A model generated the notes under the pieces. The model was not told the origin of the DNA. It saw only the letters and a list, made by a program, of their open reading frames with translations, and searched no databases. From Methylococcales bacterium (GTDB lineage: Bacteria; Pseudomonadota; Gammaproteobacteria; Methylococcales; Methylomonadaceae), in NCBI GenBank assembly GCA_028715725.1, contig JAQURG010000006.1:62001-126000 (forward strand): DNA of 64,000 nucleotides, read 5' to 3'. Made by a program: the position numbers and the translations under genes. Of the stretch, positions 10,305-22,123 are shown one piece after another; the first letter of the stretch is position 1; every line of letters starts with the position of its first letter.

Positions 10305-11365
10305 TAGTCGAAACTCCTCAGCGCCAGCCCGCAAGCAATCAACATGGCCGGCGCGTCACTATTCAACGCATTGGCATTGATTTTATTAGACAGTGTCATG
10401 TTAATAAAGGAATTAGCCGTATAAGTGGGAATGCCTAAAGTATTCTCGACCGACTTTTTAATGTCCGATATCGAAGCGCAACCTCCGGCTAGAATAATGC
10501 TATTGATGACTCTATCTGCGCTGGATGACGCAAAAAACTGGAGCGACCTTTGAATGTGCTGGACCATTGCTTTTCTAAATGGATCGAGCACGTCTATTGT
10601 GTAATTGTCCGGCAATCCCCCGCGCCGTTTTGCCAGACCCGCTTCTTCATAAGAAAGACCGTATCGGCGCTGAATCTCTTCAGTGAGCTGTTTACCGCCA
10701 AAAATCTGCTCCCGGCTATATATAATGCGATTTTCATGCAGAATATATAAAGTTGATAACGTAGCACCTATGTCTGCAATTGCAACAGTTTGGCCTAATA
10801 CTGAACCGGTAAATTGATCGACCAGCAATGAAAAAGCATTTTCAATAGCAAAAGCTTCAACATCGACAATCCTGGTCTTTAAACCGGCTTTTGATAACGC
10901 CGCAACCCGGTCTTCAACATTTTCTTTTCTCGATGCCGCCAGCAATACATTAACCATTTCCGGATTCTGTTCATTTATCTGCTGAACCTCAAAATCGAAA
11001 TTTATTTCATCAAGCGAATAAGGCATGTACTGGTCGGCCTCAACCATAATCTGCTCTTCCATCTCATCATCGCTTAATAAGGCAGGCATCGTGATCATTT
11101 TCGTCATCACAGTAGATCCTGCAACGGCTACAGTAGCTTGTTTCAGCTTTGAGTCAGATCGCTTTAAAGCAACCTTGATGGCCTCGGCAACCATATCAAC
11201 ATTAGCCAGATTTTTATCAATAACAGCATCATGAGGTAAAGGCGCCACCGCATAGCTCTCCACACGATAATGGGCGCCTGCCCTGCTTAACTCCAGTAGC
11301 TTGACTGCTGCAGTACTAATATCAATGCTAAGAACAGCGTTTTGTTTGCGATTAAACCAGCTCAT
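10304..11365 (-). CDS. pilM: Type IV pilus actin-like protein PilM
   Basis: Cytoplasmic actin/FtsA-like ATP-binding protein that anchors the pilus alignment complex through PilN. 353 residues. Actin-fold signatures are VLSIDISTAAVKLLE (phosphate 1), VAIADIGATLSTLYIL (phosphate 2) and SIILAGGCASISDI (adenosine motif). It is the first gene of pilMNOPQ; its promoter should lie in the 575-base AT-rich gap upstream. Confidence 0.96.
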   Translation of the reverse strand: MSWFNRKQNAVLSIDISTAAVKLLELSRAGAHYRVESYAVAPLPHDAVIDKNLANVDMVAEAIKVALKRSDSKLKQATVAVAGSTVMTKMITMPALLSDDEMEEQIMVEADQYMPYSLDEINFDFEVQQINEQNPEMVNVLLAASRKENVEDRVAALSKAGLKTRIVDVEAFAIENAFSLLVDQFTGSVLGQTVAIADIGATLSTLYILHENRIIYSREQIFGGKQLTEEIQRRYGLSYEEAGLAKRRGGLPDNYTIDVLDPFRKAMVQHIQRSLQFFASSSADRVINSIILAGGCASISDIKKSVENTLGIPTYTANSFINMTLSNKINANALNSDAPAMLIACGLALRSFD

Positions 11366-11941
11366 GGCGTACCCTTAAAACATGATCCTTAATTTGGCCG
11401 ATAGATTGTGATGTCCAGGTCATTTATAATTTAACAACATTACTTTAACTGAAAAAGTATAGACGCTTTTTTGTATACTAAAACAGGCAATTTATTTGTT
11501 CTGTATCAGTGCGGCTGATATTCCAAGGCTTTAATATCCAAACTGCGCCCACCGTATCCCGGTTTAAAAAAGGTTGTTATTTAAATACTTGGAAGGCTGG
11601 TAATGGACAGTTTTTTAATGGCATAAATACAAAATGAAGATAATTAGCTACAATCGCAATAACTTGGACGCTGATGACATTAAGTCACATAGAAAACAGA
11701 TAACGGACAATACTCTTATAAAGGGCCGAAACAATACCATGCCCAATAAGCGACAGTAAAATTTAATACGTTTTTGAAAGTATATCAGCTGGACTTTATA
11801 AAAAAGCCATTTGCTTTTCTTGATTTAACCTCAATATAAGTCAAACAGACGCAATTAGTTGACTAAAGCTGAACCAAGATGAAAAAATTGTATATAACAA
11901 CCTGATCATTAAACCTCATACAGTGATGATATAAAGTAAAG
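11366..11941. other. AT-rich divergent intergenic region (pilM / small lipoprotein)
   Basis: About 575 bases between divergent genes with no credible ORF or recognisable remnant. It must hold the pilM promoter and one for the gene at 11942. A TATACT sequence near 11475 is a possible -10 element but no matching -35 is clear. Confidence 0.5.
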
Positions 11942-12340
11942 ATGGCAAAATGGCATCCCAAATGGATAAATATACAAAACATATTAATATCTATTACATT
12001 GTCGGGTTGCGCGCAGCCTTTCTTTGGAGGTTATGGCGAACATAATATGTCCCGTGAAGAATTTACACGCTATGTGGAAAGTGTATTCCGATTACAAAAC
12101 AGCATAACCAGCGAGATTATGCTATTGGCAGGAGGAGATGAAGGCAAAAAAAATGAAGCTTTATTACAAGCTGAACAGCATATGCAGGAAGCATGTGAAC
12201 CTCTCAATGAATATGTTTCTCGTGAGAGTGATGGCTTAAGCGTGGGGCTTTTTTTACGCCGCCGCGTTGAAAAATCAGCTATTGACTGCGAGCGAAAAGC
12301 TCAGGAAGTTCGGTCAATACTGGCAGATCCATCGCATTAA
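11942..12340 (+). CDS. Hypothetical small lipoprotein
   Basis: 132 residues, family not recognised. The N-terminus has charged residues, then a hydrophobic stretch ending in LSGC (Cys about 23), a plausible lipobox, so it may be a membrane-anchored periplasmic protein. The mature part is helical and charged, with Cys near the middle and end. It is read toward carA but 240 bases lie between, with a weak hairpin at 12400-12416, so it is probably a separate unit. Confidence 0.6.
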   Translation: MAKWHPKWINIQNILISITLSGCAQPFFGGYGEHNMSREEFTRYVESVFRLQNSITSEIMLLAGGDEGKKNEALLQAEQHMQEACEPLNEYVSRESDGLSVGLFLRRRVEKSAIDCERKAQEVRSILADPSH

Positions 12341-12530
12341 CAGTCCCAGATAATTTTATCTTGCCTTTTTATTCTGCCATTTACAGCTCATATACTGTAT
12401 CACTTTAAAAAAGTGACAATTTCATTGACTGCTACAAGCACGGATTATATTTATCGCTGACAGTATTACAAAATTATTAATGACCAAAGCAGCATAATTT
12501 TGTATAGTGGCGGAGTTTAATTTTTTATAA

Positions 12531-12562
12531 CGGGATGAGTCTTAAAGGACTCATCCCGTTTT
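12531..12562 (+). promoter_or_regulatory. Perfect stem-loop with U-tract in the carA leader (attenuator candidate)
   Basis: CGGGATGAGTC (12531-12541) and GACTCATCCCG (12548-12558) form a perfect 11-bp stem with a 6-base loop, followed by TTTT. It ends 12 bases before the carA ribosome binding site. It has the form of an intrinsic terminator placed between a possible promoter (TATAGT near 12503) and carA. It could attenuate carAB, or end transcription arriving from upstream. Confidence 0.6.
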
Positions 12563-12582
12563 GTACATTTGAGGTGGCGTGT

Positions 12583-13719
12583 TTGACTAAGTCTGCATTA
12601 TTGATGTTGGAAGATGGGACAATATTTAACGGTGTATCGATAGGTACAGACGGCTGTTCTGTAGGAGAAGTTGTTTTTAATACCGCAATGACCGGGTATC
12701 AGGAAATTCTGAGTGATCCCTCTTATGCCCGGCAAATTGTGACCCTAACCTATCCGCATGTGGGTAATGTCGGGGTAAATAGCGAAGACGATGAGTCCGC
12801 CAGTGTTTTTGCCAGTGGTCTGGTAATCAGGGATTTGCCGTTAATGGCCAGTAACTGGCGCTCTGAAAAAACCCTGCAACAGTATTTGCTGGATAACAAT
12901 GTGGTCGCTATTGCTGATATAGACACGCGAAAATTGACCCGTTTGTTGCGCGACAAAGGTGCGCAGCGCGGGTGTATCATTGCCGGCGAAGCTGTCTGCC
13001 ATGAGACTGCGAAAGCCGCGATTGCAACTTTCCCCGGCTTAAAAGGCATGGATTTGGCTAAAGAAGTCACTACATCCGAGTCTTATGAGTGGAATGAAAA
13101 TATCTGGAATTTGCAAAACGGCCATACTCAAGCCGAGAACCTGACTAAACATGTCGTCGCCTACGACTATGGCATTAAGCGAAACATACTCAGGTTACTT
13201 GCTAATCGCGGTTGCCGCATTACTGTTGTACCTGCGACAACATCGGCAGATACCGTATTGGCAATGAAGCCCGATGGTGTATTTTTGTCTAATGGGCCCG
13301 GTGATCCTGAGCCCTGCACTTATGCTATAGATGCCATCAAAACAATTTTAAAAACTAGAATCCCGGTATTTGGCATTTGTTTGGGACATCAGTTGCTGGC
13401 GTTGGCCAGTGGAGCTGAAACTGAAAAAATGAAATTCGGTCATCATGGCGCCAATCATCCTGTCCAGGAACTGGCGACCAAGCGAGTGATGATTAGTAGC
13501 CAAAATCATGGCTTTTCAGTAAATGAAGCCAGTTTGCCCGATAATTTAACAGCCACTTATCGCTCGTTATTCGATGGAAGTTTACAGGGTATTAAACGGA
13601 CGGATTGCCCTGCCATGAGCTTTCAGGGTCATCCTGAAGCCAGTCCCGGACCCCATGACGTGGAATCTTTATTTGATGAGTTCATTGATATGATGAACCA
13701 TGCAAACAAACACTCTTAA
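12583..13719 (+). CDS. carA: Carbamoyl-phosphate synthase, small (glutaminase) subunit
   Basis: Hydrolyses glutamine and channels ammonia to CarB for carbamoyl phosphate synthesis (arginine and pyrimidines). I place the start at TTG 12583 ([12 protein letters not shown]), which matches the family N-terminus and has GAGGTG 6 bases upstream. The ATG at 12535 lies inside the leader hairpin and would add 16 unrelated residues. 378 residues. The N-terminal domain carries [21 protein letters not shown]; the class I amidotransferase domain carries [13 protein letters not shown] (nucleophile Cys) and [11 protein letters not shown] (catalytic His, Glu). carB starts 17 bases downstream. Confidence 0.97.
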   Translation: MTKSALLMLEDGTIFNGVSIGTDGCSVGEVVFNTAMTGYQEILSDPSYARQIVTLTYPHVGNVGVNSEDDESASVFASGLVIRDLPLMASNWRSEKTLQQYLLDNNVVAIADIDTRKLTRLLRDKGAQRGCIIAGEAVCHETAKAAIATFPGLKGMDLAKEVTTSESYEWNENIWNLQNGHTQAENLTKHVVAYDYGIKRNILRLLANRGCRITVVPATTSADTVLAMKPDGVFLSNGPGDPEPCTYAIDAIKTILKTRIPVFGICLGHQLLALASGAETEKMKFGHHGANHPVQELATKRVMISSQNHGFSVNEASLPDNLTATYRSLFDGSLQGIKRTDCPAMSFQGHPEASPGPHDVESLFDEFIDMMNHANKHS

Positions 13720-13736
13720 GACTAGCAAATCATAAA

Positions 13737-16700
13737 ATGCCAAAAAGAACCGACATTAAATCGATTTTATTACTGGGAGCCGGACCCATCGTTATAGGCC
13801 AGGCCTGTGAGTTTGATTATTCCGGAACGCAAGCCTGCAAGGCTTTGCGGGAAGAAGGATACCGCGTTATTCTGGTAAATTCCAACCCCGCCACGATTAT
13901 GACCGATCCTGATATGGCGGATGCGATCTATATCGAGCCTATCGATTGGCAAACAGTCGAAAAAGTCATCGCAAAAGAACGTCCCGATGCCATTTTGCCA
14001 ACCATGGGCGGGCAGACTGCGTTGAACTGTGCACTGGATCTTGATGCACATGGCGTGCTTGAGAAATATAACGTGGAAATGATCGGCGCGACCAAAGAGG
14101 CAATTAACAAAGCTGAAGACCGTGAGTTGTTTAATCAGGCAATGCGGAAAATCGGTTTTGAAGTAGCAAAGTCAAAAATCGCGCATTCAATGGAAGAAGC
14201 TTTAGCTGCACAAAAGGAAGTAGGCTATCCTACCGTTATTCGCCCGTCTTTTACAATGGGCGGAAGCGGCGGAGGTATTGCTTATAACAAGGAAGAGTTT
14301 ATTGAAATTTGCGAGCGCGGACTGTATTTATCGCCCACCAATGAATTATTGATTGAAGAATCGGTATTGGGTTGGAAAGAATACGAAATGGAAGTGGTGC
14401 GTGACTCCAAGGATAACTGCATCATCATCTGTTCGATAGAGAATTTTGACCCGATGGGCGTGCATACGGGCGATTCGATTACCGTAGCTCCTGCACAAAC
14501 CTTGACCGATAAGGAATATCAAATTTTGCGTCACGTCTCTCTAGCAGTATTGCGTGAAATCGGGGTGGATACCGGCGGCTCTAATGTCCAGGTGGCGATT
14601 AATCCGGTGGATGGGCGACTGATCGTCATCGAAATGAATCCACGCGTATCGCGCTCTTCTGCCCTGGCTTCCAAAGCCACAGGTTTTCCGATTGCCAAAG
14701 TGGCCGCCAAATTAGCAGTCGGTTATACACTGGATGAGTTGCAAAATGAAATTACCGGAGGCGCAACTCCGGCATCATTTGAGCCAACCATCGATTATGT
14801 AGTGACTAAAGTGCCGCGGTTTACTTTTGAAAAGTTTCCGCAGGCGGATGATCGTTTGACTACGCAAATGAAATCGGTGGGTGAAGTAATGGCGATCGGC
14901 CGTACTTTTCAGGAATCACTGCAAAAGGCCTTGCGTGGACTGGAAATAGGTATTAGCGGACTCGATGAAATAATCGACTTGAATTCCGATGACGCCAAAG
15001 AAAAAATGCAGAAAGAAATGCGTCATCCCGGACCGGATCGTTTACTGTATGTCGCGGATGCTTTCCGCAGCGGCATGACCTTGTCCGAGATTCATGATGT
15101 TTGTAAAATTGACCCATGGTTTTTAGCGCAGATTGAAGATCTTATTAGCACCGAACACTCATTGGCGACCAAGACGTTATCAACCTTGAAAGAAGGTGAG
15201 CTGTATAAGCTTAAACGCAAAGGATTTTCAGATATACGCATTGCTAAACTGCTGGGTGCCTCTGAAATAGAAGTGCGTAATGTGCGCCATAAACAGAACA
15301 TTCGTCCTGTCTATAAACGCATCGATTCTTGCGCCGCTGAATTTTCATCGGATACGGCTTATCTGTATTCCACCTATGAAGAAGAATGCGAAGCACGTGT
15401 TTCGGATAAGGAGAAAATCATTATTCTCGGCGGCGGACCTAACCGGATCGGCCAGGGCATCGAGTTCGATTACTGCTGTGTACATGCTGCATTGGCGCTG
15501 CGTGAAGATGGCTACGAAACCATTATGATTAACTGTAACCCGGAAACGGTTTCAACCGATTTTGATACCTCGGATCGTTTATATTTTGAGTCATTAACGC
15601 TGGAAGATGTGCTGGAAATTGTCCATCTCGAAAAGCCCAAGGGTGTCATTGTTCAATACGGTGGCCAGACGCCATTGAAGCTCGCCCGTGCTCTGGAAGC
15701 GGCCGGTGTTCCTATTATCGGCACATCACCCGATTCTATTGATTTGGCGGAGGACCGTGAACGTTTTCAAAAACTGCTGGAACGGCTAGGGCTGAAACAG
15801 CCGTCCAACGCCACGGCGAGGTCGGTAGATCAGGCCATTAATGCCGCGCGAGAGCTCGGTTATCCACTGGTAGTGCGTCCGTCTTATGTTTTAGGCGGCA
15901 GAGCCATGGAGATTGTCGTTAATGAAGAAGGCTTGCAGCGTTATATGAAAGAAGCGGTGAGCGTATCCAACGATTCTCCCGTATTGCTGGACCGCTTTCT
16001 AGATGATGCCGTGGAAATGGATGTTGATGCAATTTATGACGGCGAGCGGGTATTAATCGGCGGCTTGATGGAGCATATCGAGCAAGCAGGCGTGCATTCA
16101 GGGGATTCTGCGTGTTCACTGCCGCCCTATGAGTTGGCGCCGGAAATACAAGATCAATTACGGGAGCAAGTCGCGAAAATGGCAGAAGCGCTGGGCGTAA
16201 GAGGCCTGATGAATACACAGTTTGCGATTCAGGGTAAGGATATCTACGTGCTTGAGGTCAACCCGCGTGCTTCGCGCACTGCGCCGTTTGTATCCAAGGC
16301 AACGGGTTATCCGCTGGCAAAAATTGCCGCCCGCGTTATGGTTGGACAAACCCTGGCGCAACAAGGGGTTACTGAAGAACGTATTCCCGATTATTATTCC
16401 GTTAAGGAAGCCGTATTTCCCTTCGTCAAGTTTCCTGGTGTTGACCCCCTGTTAGGCCCTGAAATGAAATCGACGGGGGAAGTGATGGGAATAGGCAAAA
16501 CCTTCGGCGAAGCTTTTGCAAAATCACAAAGAGCGGCCGGCGTTAATTTAAACGATAGCGGCAAGGTGCTTATCAGTATCCGTGATGCCGATAAAGCCAA
16601 AGCGCCTGATATTGCCAGAATGCTGGTAGACAAAAAATATGAGATTGTTGCAACAGGCGGCACTGCAAGATTTCTTAAAGAGGCAGGCATTCCTTGTGAA

Positions 16701-16955
16701 GTGGTTTACAAGGTCAACGAAGGACGACCCAATACTGTTGATATGATAAAAAATGATCAAATTCAGCTGATCATTAATACCACGGAAGGTAAAAAAGCGA
16801 TTTCAGATTCATTTACCATGCGTAGAGAAGCCTTACAACATCGTGTAACTTACTATACAACAATGGCCGGAGCCAAGGCAGCCTGTTACGCATTGGGGGA
16901 ATTGGATGCAGGCGATGTAAATTGTCTGCAAAATTTACACAAAAGTTTGGTTTGA
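13737..16955 (+). CDS. carB: Carbamoyl-phosphate synthase, large subunit
   Basis: Makes carbamoyl phosphate from bicarbonate, ammonia and 2 ATP with CarA. 1072 residues, the family length. Two homologous ATP-grasp halves are clear: N-terminal [17 protein letters not shown] and second-half [17 protein letters not shown], with [11 protein letters not shown] and [11 protein letters not shown] in the respective ATP sites. The C-terminal MGS-like allosteric domain (about 930-1070, [20 protein letters not shown]) binds UMP and ornithine in known enzymes. Forms an operon with carA. Confidence 0.98.
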   Translation: MPKRTDIKSILLLGAGPIVIGQACEFDYSGTQACKALREEGYRVILVNSNPATIMTDPDMADAIYIEPIDWQTVEKVIAKERPDAILPTMGGQTALNCALDLDAHGVLEKYNVEMIGATKEAINKAEDRELFNQAMRKIGFEVAKSKIAHSMEEALAAQKEVGYPTVIRPSFTMGGSGGGIAYNKEEFIEICERGLYLSPTNELLIEESVLGWKEYEMEVVRDSKDNCIIICSIENFDPMGVHTGDSITVAPAQTLTDKEYQILRHVSLAVLREIGVDTGGSNVQVAINPVDGRLIVIEMNPRVSRSSALASKATGFPIAKVAAKLAVGYTLDELQNEITGGATPASFEPTIDYVVTKVPRFTFEKFPQADDRLTTQMKSVGEVMAIGRTFQESLQKALRGLEIGISGLDEIIDLNSDDAKEKMQKEMRHPGPDRLLYVADAFRSGMTLSEIHDVCKIDPWFLAQIEDLISTEHSLATKTLSTLKEGELYKLKRKGFSDIRIAKLLGASEIEVRNVRHKQNIRPVYKRIDSCAAEFSSDTAYLYSTYEEECEARVSDKEKIIILGGGPNRIGQGIEFDYCCVHAALALREDGYETIMINCNPETVSTDFDTSDRLYFESLTLEDVLEIVHLEKPKGVIVQYGGQTPLKLARALEAAGVPIIGTSPDSIDLAEDRERFQKLLERLGLKQPSNATARSVDQAINAARELGYPLVVRPSYVLGGRAMEIVVNEEGLQRYMKEAVSVSNDSPVLLDRFLDDAVEMDVDAIYDGERVLIGGLMEHIEQAGVHSGDSACSLPPYELAPEIQDQLREQVAKMAEALGVRGLMNTQFAIQGKDIYVLEVNPRASRTAPFVSKATGYPLAKIAARVMVGQTLAQQGVTEERIPDYYSVKEAVFPFVKFPGVDPLLGPEMKSTGEVMGIGKTFGEAFAKSQRAAGVNLNDSGKVLISIRDADKAKAPDIARMLVDKKYEIVATGGTARFLKEAGIPCEVVYKVNEGRPNTVDMIKNDQIQLIINTTEGKKAISDSFTMRREALQHRVTYYTTMAGAKAACYALGELDAGDVNCLQNLHKSLV

Positions 16956-17024
16956 GGGGACACAGTTTTTTTGATTTTATGCCTGTACCTTAGCCTCACT
17001 ATTATTATGGAGTTTTAGAAGAAA

Positions 17025-17501
17025 ATGAATAAAGTACCTCTCACCGTTAAAGGTGCAGAAAAATTACGCGCCGAATTGGAAGAGTTAAAATCGGTAGTGC
17101 GCCCCCGCATCATCGCCTCTATTGCCACTGCACGCGCGCATGGTGATTTAAAAGAAAATGCCGAATATCATGCTGCAAAGGAGCAACAAAGCTTTGCAGA
17201 AGGACGAATCGCTGAAATTGAAAGCAAGCTCTCAAACGCTCAAATTATCGATATCACTAAAGTGGACGCTAATGGCAAAGTAGTGTTTGGAGCGACGGTA
17301 GAAATAGAAGATGTCGAATCAGAGAGAAGAGTCACTTATCAGATTGTTGGTGAAGATGAAGCGAATATCAAGGAAGGCCGAATTTCAGTTGGCTCCCCCA
17401 TCGCAAGAGCGCTCATTGGCAAAGAACTTGAAGATATTGTTACTGTCAAAGCACCGGGCGGTAATGTGGATTATGAGATCACTTCGATAAAATATATCTA
17501 A
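17025..17501 (+). CDS. greA: Transcript cleavage factor GreA
   Basis: Rescues backtracked RNA polymerase by stimulating transcript cleavage. 158 residues, the standard length. The N-terminal coiled coil (about 1-75) has the signature [18 protein letters not shown], whose tip acidic residues (D, E) reach the polymerase active site. The C-terminal FKBP-like domain includes [25 protein letters not shown]. Its place after carB is common in gammaproteobacteria. Confidence 0.98.
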   Translation: MNKVPLTVKGAEKLRAELEELKSVVRPRIIASIATARAHGDLKENAEYHAAKEQQSFAEGRIAEIESKLSNAQIIDITKVDANGKVVFGATVEIEDVESERRVTYQIVGEDEANIKEGRISVGSPIARALIGKELEDIVTVKAPGGNVDYEITSIKYI

Positions 17502-17510
17502 AAAGTGATA

Positions 17511-17543
17511 AGGCGAAAGAAGCCATGCACTTTTCTTTCGCCT
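17511..17543. terminator. Hairpin between convergent greA and yhbY
   Basis: AGGCGAAAGAA (17511-17521) pairs perfectly with TTCTTTCGCCT (17533-17543) around an 11-base loop. It starts 9 bases after greA and ends 9 bases before the yhbY stop. No long U-tract follows on either side, so termination strength is uncertain. Confidence 0.65.
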
Positions 17544-17552
17544 GAATTTGAC

Positions 17553-17819
17553 TTACTTGTCCGGATTCAATCGGTATATAACTGCAATTTGACCAATAGC
17601 CTGAATTAACTCAGATCCCGTATCAGTGCAAATTTTTTCACAAATCAGCTTGCGTTCAGCGCGTTCTGCGCGTATTTTCACTTTAATCAATTCATGACTG
17701 TCAAGTGCCTGCTCAATCTCCGCTAATACTGCGGCTGTTAGCCCGGATTGTCCAATCATAACCACAGGTTTTAAATCATGGGCGTCAGCTCGAAGTTTTT
17801 TCTTATCTGTTGAGTTCAC
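17553..17819 (-). CDS. yhbY: YhbY, CRM-domain RNA-binding protein
   Basis: 88 residues forming a single CRS1-YhbY (CRM) domain that binds pre-50S ribosomes in E. coli. The first segment LRADAHDLKPVVMIGQSGLTAAVLAEIEQ and the later VKIRAERAERK are typical; the GxxG-type loop is IGQSGL. It diverges from rlmE, 49 bases away, the conserved yhbY/rlmE head-to-head layout, so the gap carries both promoters. Confidence 0.93.
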   Translation of the reverse strand: MNSTDKKKLRADAHDLKPVVMIGQSGLTAAVLAEIEQALDSHELIKVKIRAERAERKLICEKICTDTGSELIQAIGQIAVIYRLNPDK

Positions 17820-17868
17820 TCACTATTCCTAAATCAAAAAGTCAATTTTACACTAAAAAAAGAGCGTT

Positions 17869-18486
17869 ATGGGTCGTAGTAAAAGTAGCAACCGTTGGAT
17901 GCAGGAACATTTTGATGATGAATATGTCAAAATGGCTCAAGCGCAAGGTTACCGTTCGCGAGCGGTTTTTAAATTAAAGGAAATTCAGGATAAAGATCAA
18001 CTTATTAAGCCGGGGATGAATATCGTTGATCTAGGCGCAGCTCCCGGTGGTTGGTCTCAATTTGCACGCCAACTCATCGGTAAAAAAAATAAAATTATTG
18101 CATTGGATATTTTACCGATGGATGTATTGGACGGCGTCGATTTTATTCAGGGTGATTTTCGGGAAGAAGCCGTGCTGGACAGTCTCCATACTCTTCTTGA
18201 AGGCGTACCTGTTAATCTGGTGATGTCAGATATGGCGCCGAACATGAGTGGCAATAAAGGCATGGATCAGCCACGCGCCATCTATCTGGGTGAACTGGCT
18301 TTAGATACAGCAAGAACCGTTTTAGCAAAAGATGGAAGCTTTCTGGTTAAATTATTTCACGGTGAAGGTTTTGAAGCGTTTCATCATGAAGTGCAACGCT
18401 ATTTTTCCAAAGTAGTTATCAGAAAACCAAAGGCATCAAGACCACGAAGCAATGAGGTTTATATTTTGGCTAAAGGGTTTAAATAG
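17869..18486 (+). CDS. rlmE: 23S rRNA 2'-O-ribose U2552 methyltransferase
   Basis: Also called FtsJ/RrmJ; methylates the ribose of U2552 on the 50S subunit using SAM. 205 residues. SAM-binding motif I is [14 protein letters not shown]. The K-D-K-E catalytic set is visible: Lys in RAVFKLKEI, Asp in [10 protein letters not shown], Lys in [10 protein letters not shown] and Glu in SNEVYILA. It is followed by ftsH after about 150 bases, as in E. coli. Confidence 0.97.
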   Translation: MGRSKSSNRWMQEHFDDEYVKMAQAQGYRSRAVFKLKEIQDKDQLIKPGMNIVDLGAAPGGWSQFARQLIGKKNKIIALDILPMDVLDGVDFIQGDFREEAVLDSLHTLLEGVPVNLVMSDMAPNMSGNKGMDQPRAIYLGELALDTARTVLAKDGSFLVKLFHGEGFEAFHHEVQRYFSKVVIRKPKASRPRSNEVYILAKGFK

Positions 18487-18634
18487 TCTTTAATAGCCCT
18501 TATATCAACAAACACTAATAAATTACAATTCATCTGATTAGTTTCAGATAAAGAACGAAAGTCAGGAAATTAAAAAATCCTGATATAATTATTCAGCTTT
18601 TTAACCGACAGCCATTCAGGCCGGGGCGTGTAAA

Positions 18635-20563
18635 TTGAACGATATGGTAAAAAATATAATCCTGTGGGTCGTCATCGCTGTTGTATTGATGTCACTCTTC
18701 AATAACTTTGGCTCACAAAATGAGAGAGCGGAGTCATCGTTATCATATTCGCAATTCATCGATTCGGTGAAGGCGGGTCAGGTACAGCAAGTGATAATTG
18801 ATGAGCATGTGATTAAAGGCAAGATGCAAAGCGGGCAGGTTTTCAAGATTTATGCTCCCGATGATTCTCATTTAGTTGATGATCTGCTGGCAAATGGCGT
18901 TGATATCAAAGCGGTTCCACCTGAGCAACCTTCAATGCTCATGCAACTGTTAGTCTCCTTTGGCCCTATGCTATTACTCATAGCTGTCTGGGTTTTCTTT
19001 ATGCGTCAAATGCAAGGCGGCGGCGCTGGCGGCCGAGGCGCGATGAGCTTTGGCAAAAGCAAAGCGCGGATGCTGGAAGAAGATCAGATTAAAGTCACTT
19101 TTGCCGATGTTGCCGGATGCGATGAAGCTAAGGAAGAAGTCGTAGAGATGGTCGATTTTCTTAAAGACCCAGGTAAATATCAAAGATTAGGCGGCAAAAT
19201 TCCGAGAGGGGCATTAATGATCGGTCCTCCAGGTACGGGTAAGACTTTATTGGCAAGAGCCATTGCCGGTGAAGCCAAAGTGCCTTTTTTCACGATTTCG
19301 GGTTCCGATTTTGTGGAAATGTTTGTCGGCGTCGGCGCATCCCGGGTTCGTGATATGTTCGAGCAAGCCAAAAAACATGCACCTTGCATTATTTTTATTG
19401 ACGAGATTGACGCAGTCGGCCGTCAGCGCGGAGCCGGCCTGGGCGGCGGCAATGATGAGCGCGAACAAACGTTAAATCAATTATTGGTGGAAATGGATGG
19501 TTTTGAAGGCAATGAAGGAATTATTGTTATTGCCGCAACTAACCGCCCGGATGTACTGGATAAGGCTTTATTACGTCCGGGACGCTTTGATCGTCAAGTC
19601 ACAGTCGGTTTGCCGGATGTTCGGGGACGTGAGCAAATTCTTAACGTCCACCTGAAAAAAGTGCCGACTTCAGATGATGTAGAGGTTAAATATATAGCTC
19701 AAGGGACACCGGGATTTTCCGGAGCCGATTTGGCTAATCTGGTTAACGAAGCGGCTTTACTCGCTGCCAGAATGAATAAACGTTTAGTTAATATGGCGGA
19801 TATGGAAAAAGCCAAAGACAAACTCATCATGGGAGCTGAAAGGCATACCATGGTAATGGGTGAAAAAGAAAAGAAAATGACAGCTTATCACGAGGCCGGT
19901 CATGCCATTGTCGGCAAATTAGTGCCTGAACATGATCCTGTTTATAAAGTCAGCATCATGCCTAGAGGTCGTGCACTGGGTGTAACCATGTTTTTACCGG
20001 AAAGAGACCAGTATAGTGCCAGCAAACAAAAGCTGGACAGCATGATTTCCAGCTTATATGGCGGACGTATAGCCGAAGAGATGGTCTTTGGCTGGGAACA
20101 GGTTAGCACCGGCGCATCCAATGACATTGAGCGAGCCACTGAACTGGCTAGAAACATGGTGACCAAATGGGGATTATCTCAACGTTTAGGTCCATTGTCA
20201 TACAGCGAAGAAGAAGGCGAAGTATTTTTGGGACGCTCAGTAACGCAGCATAAAACAGTAGCTGAAGAGACCTCTCATACCATAGATGAAGAGATTCGCT
20301 CATTTATTGACCGAAACTATGAGCGTGCTGAACAGATTCTAAAAGACAATATTGATATCTTGCATGCAATGGCGGCTGCGTTAATAAAATATGAGACCAT
20401 TGACAAGTATCAAATTGATGATTTGATGGCGCGTAAACCTGTAAGAGTTCCTGAAGGATGGGAAGACAGGCCGCCGCGCGGCGGTATTAATGCCGATGAA
20501 GTTAAGGGGAAAGACGATAAAAAAACTGAAAAGGCCATCGGCGGAACTGCTGAACAAAGCTAA
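18635..20563 (+). CDS. ftsH: ATP-dependent zinc metalloprotease FtsH
   Basis: Membrane-bound AAA protease that degrades misassembled membrane proteins and regulatory substrates. 642 residues. Transmembrane helices lie at about 7-24 and 103-122 with a periplasmic domain between. AAA: Walker A GPPGTGKT (about 197-204), Walker [12 protein letters not shown], second region of homology [18 protein letters not shown]. Protease: HEAGH (about 418-422). The start is probably TTG at 18635 ([11 protein letters not shown] aligns with the family N-terminus); ATG at 18644 is possible. A TATAAT element at 18584-18589 may be its -10. folP, often next, is absent. Confidence 0.97.
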   Translation: MNDMVKNIILWVVIAVVLMSLFNNFGSQNERAESSLSYSQFIDSVKAGQVQQVIIDEHVIKGKMQSGQVFKIYAPDDSHLVDDLLANGVDIKAVPPEQPSMLMQLLVSFGPMLLLIAVWVFFMRQMQGGGAGGRGAMSFGKSKARMLEEDQIKVTFADVAGCDEAKEEVVEMVDFLKDPGKYQRLGGKIPRGALMIGPPGTGKTLLARAIAGEAKVPFFTISGSDFVEMFVGVGASRVRDMFEQAKKHAPCIIFIDEIDAVGRQRGAGLGGGNDEREQTLNQLLVEMDGFEGNEGIIVIAATNRPDVLDKALLRPGRFDRQVTVGLPDVRGREQILNVHLKKVPTSDDVEVKYIAQGTPGFSGADLANLVNEAALLAARMNKRLVNMADMEKAKDKLIMGAERHTMVMGEKEKKMTAYHEAGHAIVGKLVPEHDPVYKVSIMPRGRALGVTMFLPERDQYSASKQKLDSMISSLYGGRIAEEMVFGWEQVSTGASNDIERATELARNMVTKWGLSQRLGPLSYSEEEGEVFLGRSVTQHKTVAEETSHTIDEEIRSFIDRNYERAEQILKDNIDILHAMAAALIKYETIDKYQIDDLMARKPVRVPEGWEDRPPRGGINADEVKGKDDKKTEKAIGGTAEQS

Positions 20564-20583
20564 AAATCCTTTGGGCAAATAAT

Positions 20584-20613
20584 AAGGAGAGACATAATGT
20601 CTCTCCTTTTTTT
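20584..20613 (+). terminator. Intrinsic terminator after ftsH
   Basis: GGAGAGAC (20586-20593) pairs with GTCTCTCC (20599-20606), loop ATAAT, followed by seven T. A strong Rho-independent terminator separating ftsH from glmM. Confidence 0.9.
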
Positions 20614-20728
20614 ATGCAATTTTTACCACAATAAGAATCGTAATCTCTTTGTGACTTCTTCTAATCACTGTCATTTAATATCTCTTTTATAAATTTATTA
20701 AATCATCAAAGCAGAGCTTTAAAAAACT

Positions 20729-22069
20729 ATGACAAGAAAATATTTTGGAACTGATGGTATCAGAGGCAAGGTAGGCGAACCACCCATAACAGCAGACTTC
20801 TTGTTGAAGCTGGGCTGGGCTGCAGGTCGTGTATTTGCCAACGGAGGGCATGACTTTGTTCTGGTAGGCAAAGACACCCGTATTTCAGGTTATATGTTTG
20901 AGTCCGCCCTGGAAGCAGGATTAACTGCCGCCGGCGTAGATACCCGTCTATTAGGCCCTATGCCGACTCCAGGCATTGCTTATTTAACCCGGACCTTAAG
21001 GGCGCAGGCGGGCATTGTCATCAGCGCTTCACATAATCCTTACTATGATAATGGCGTTAAGTTTTTTTCTGTACATGGCACCAAGTTACATGCCGATATA
21101 GAACGAAAAATTGAATACTATATCGACTCTCCAATGACCACGGTAGATTCTTCCCAATTGGGCAAAGCAAAACGAATACAGGATGCTGCGGGACGCTATA
21201 TTGAATTTTGTAAGGCCAGTATTCCAACACGGCTTGATTTTACCGGAATAAAAGTCGTTATTGACTGTGCTCATGGAGCAACTTATCATATCGCTCCGCA
21301 TGTTTTTAGTGAGGTAGGCGCTGAAGTTGTTACGATAGGCGCTAAGCCGGATGGTCTCAATATTAATGATGAATGTGGCGCGACCAAGCCAGAAATGCTG
21401 GTAGCTACTGTTTTGGCTCATCAAGCAGATATAGGAGTGGCACTGGATGGAGACGGCGATCGGTTAATCATGGTCGATCATAAAGGAGAAATCGTTGATG
21501 GTGATGAACTTATCTACATTATTGCCAAATCAAGGCTGGAAACAGGACAGATGGAGGGGCCGGTAGTAGGGACGTTAATGACTAATCTGGGCATGGAACA
21601 CGCACTCAATCAATTAGGAATGGATCTATTGAGAGCGAGCGTGGGAGACCGGTATGTTATGGAAATGTTAACTGAGCATAAAGGTATCTTGGGCGGCGAA
21701 AGCTCAGGCCATATTATTTGTCTGGATAGAACCACAACAGGCGACGGCATTATTGCCGCTTTGCAGATTATGGCGGAAATCCTCATCACCGGAAAAAGCC
21801 TGTATGAATTAAAATCGGGGATGACAAAATACCCGCAAACTCTGATCAATGTAAGAATCACTGAAAAAATCAATCTGGATACCAATGATGCTATACAAAA
21901 GTCGGTACAGGCCGTTGAGAAAAAACTCGGCAATAAAGGCAGAGTATTGCTTCGAGCATCAGGCACAGAGCCGTTAATCCGCGTCATGGTCGAAGGTGAG
22001 CAAGCAGATTTGGTCAAAAACCTGGCGCAACAAATAGCCGATGATGTTAAGAGATCAATAGGTGCTTGA
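20729..22069 (+). CDS. glmM: Phosphoglucosamine mutase
   Basis: Interconverts glucosamine-6-phosphate and glucosamine-1-phosphate for UDP-GlcNAc synthesis. 446 residues, family length. Starts with [19 protein letters not shown]. The active-site phosphoserine loop is [12 protein letters not shown] (about 97-108), the Mg2+ loop is DGDGDR, the sugar-binding loop GGESSGH and the phosphate-binding loop [14 protein letters not shown]. Follows ftsH after a terminator, so it likely has its own promoter in the AT-rich gap 20614-20728. Confidence 0.98.
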   Translation: MTRKYFGTDGIRGKVGEPPITADFLLKLGWAAGRVFANGGHDFVLVGKDTRISGYMFESALEAGLTAAGVDTRLLGPMPTPGIAYLTRTLRAQAGIVISASHNPYYDNGVKFFSVHGTKLHADIERKIEYYIDSPMTTVDSSQLGKAKRIQDAAGRYIEFCKASIPTRLDFTGIKVVIDCAHGATYHIAPHVFSEVGAEVVTIGAKPDGLNINDECGATKPEMLVATVLAHQADIGVALDGDGDRLIMVDHKGEIVDGDELIYIIAKSRLETGQMEGPVVGTLMTNLGMEHALNQLGMDLLRASVGDRYVMEMLTEHKGILGGESSGHIICLDRTTTGDGIIAALQIMAEILITGKSLYELKSGMTKYPQTLINVRITEKINLDTNDAIQKSVQAVEKKLGNKGRVLLRASGTEPLIRVMVEGEQADLVKNLAQQIADDVKRSIGA

Positions 22070-22123
22070 ACTTGAAGCCATTAGCCTATATCATATTAGG
22101 TTTTATTCTATGAGGAGGTAATG

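Noticed and set aside
12400..12416. TCACTTT/AAAGTGA hairpin as terminator of the small lipoprotein gene
   Set aside because: The stem is short and AT-rich with no U-run, so it is too weak to call.
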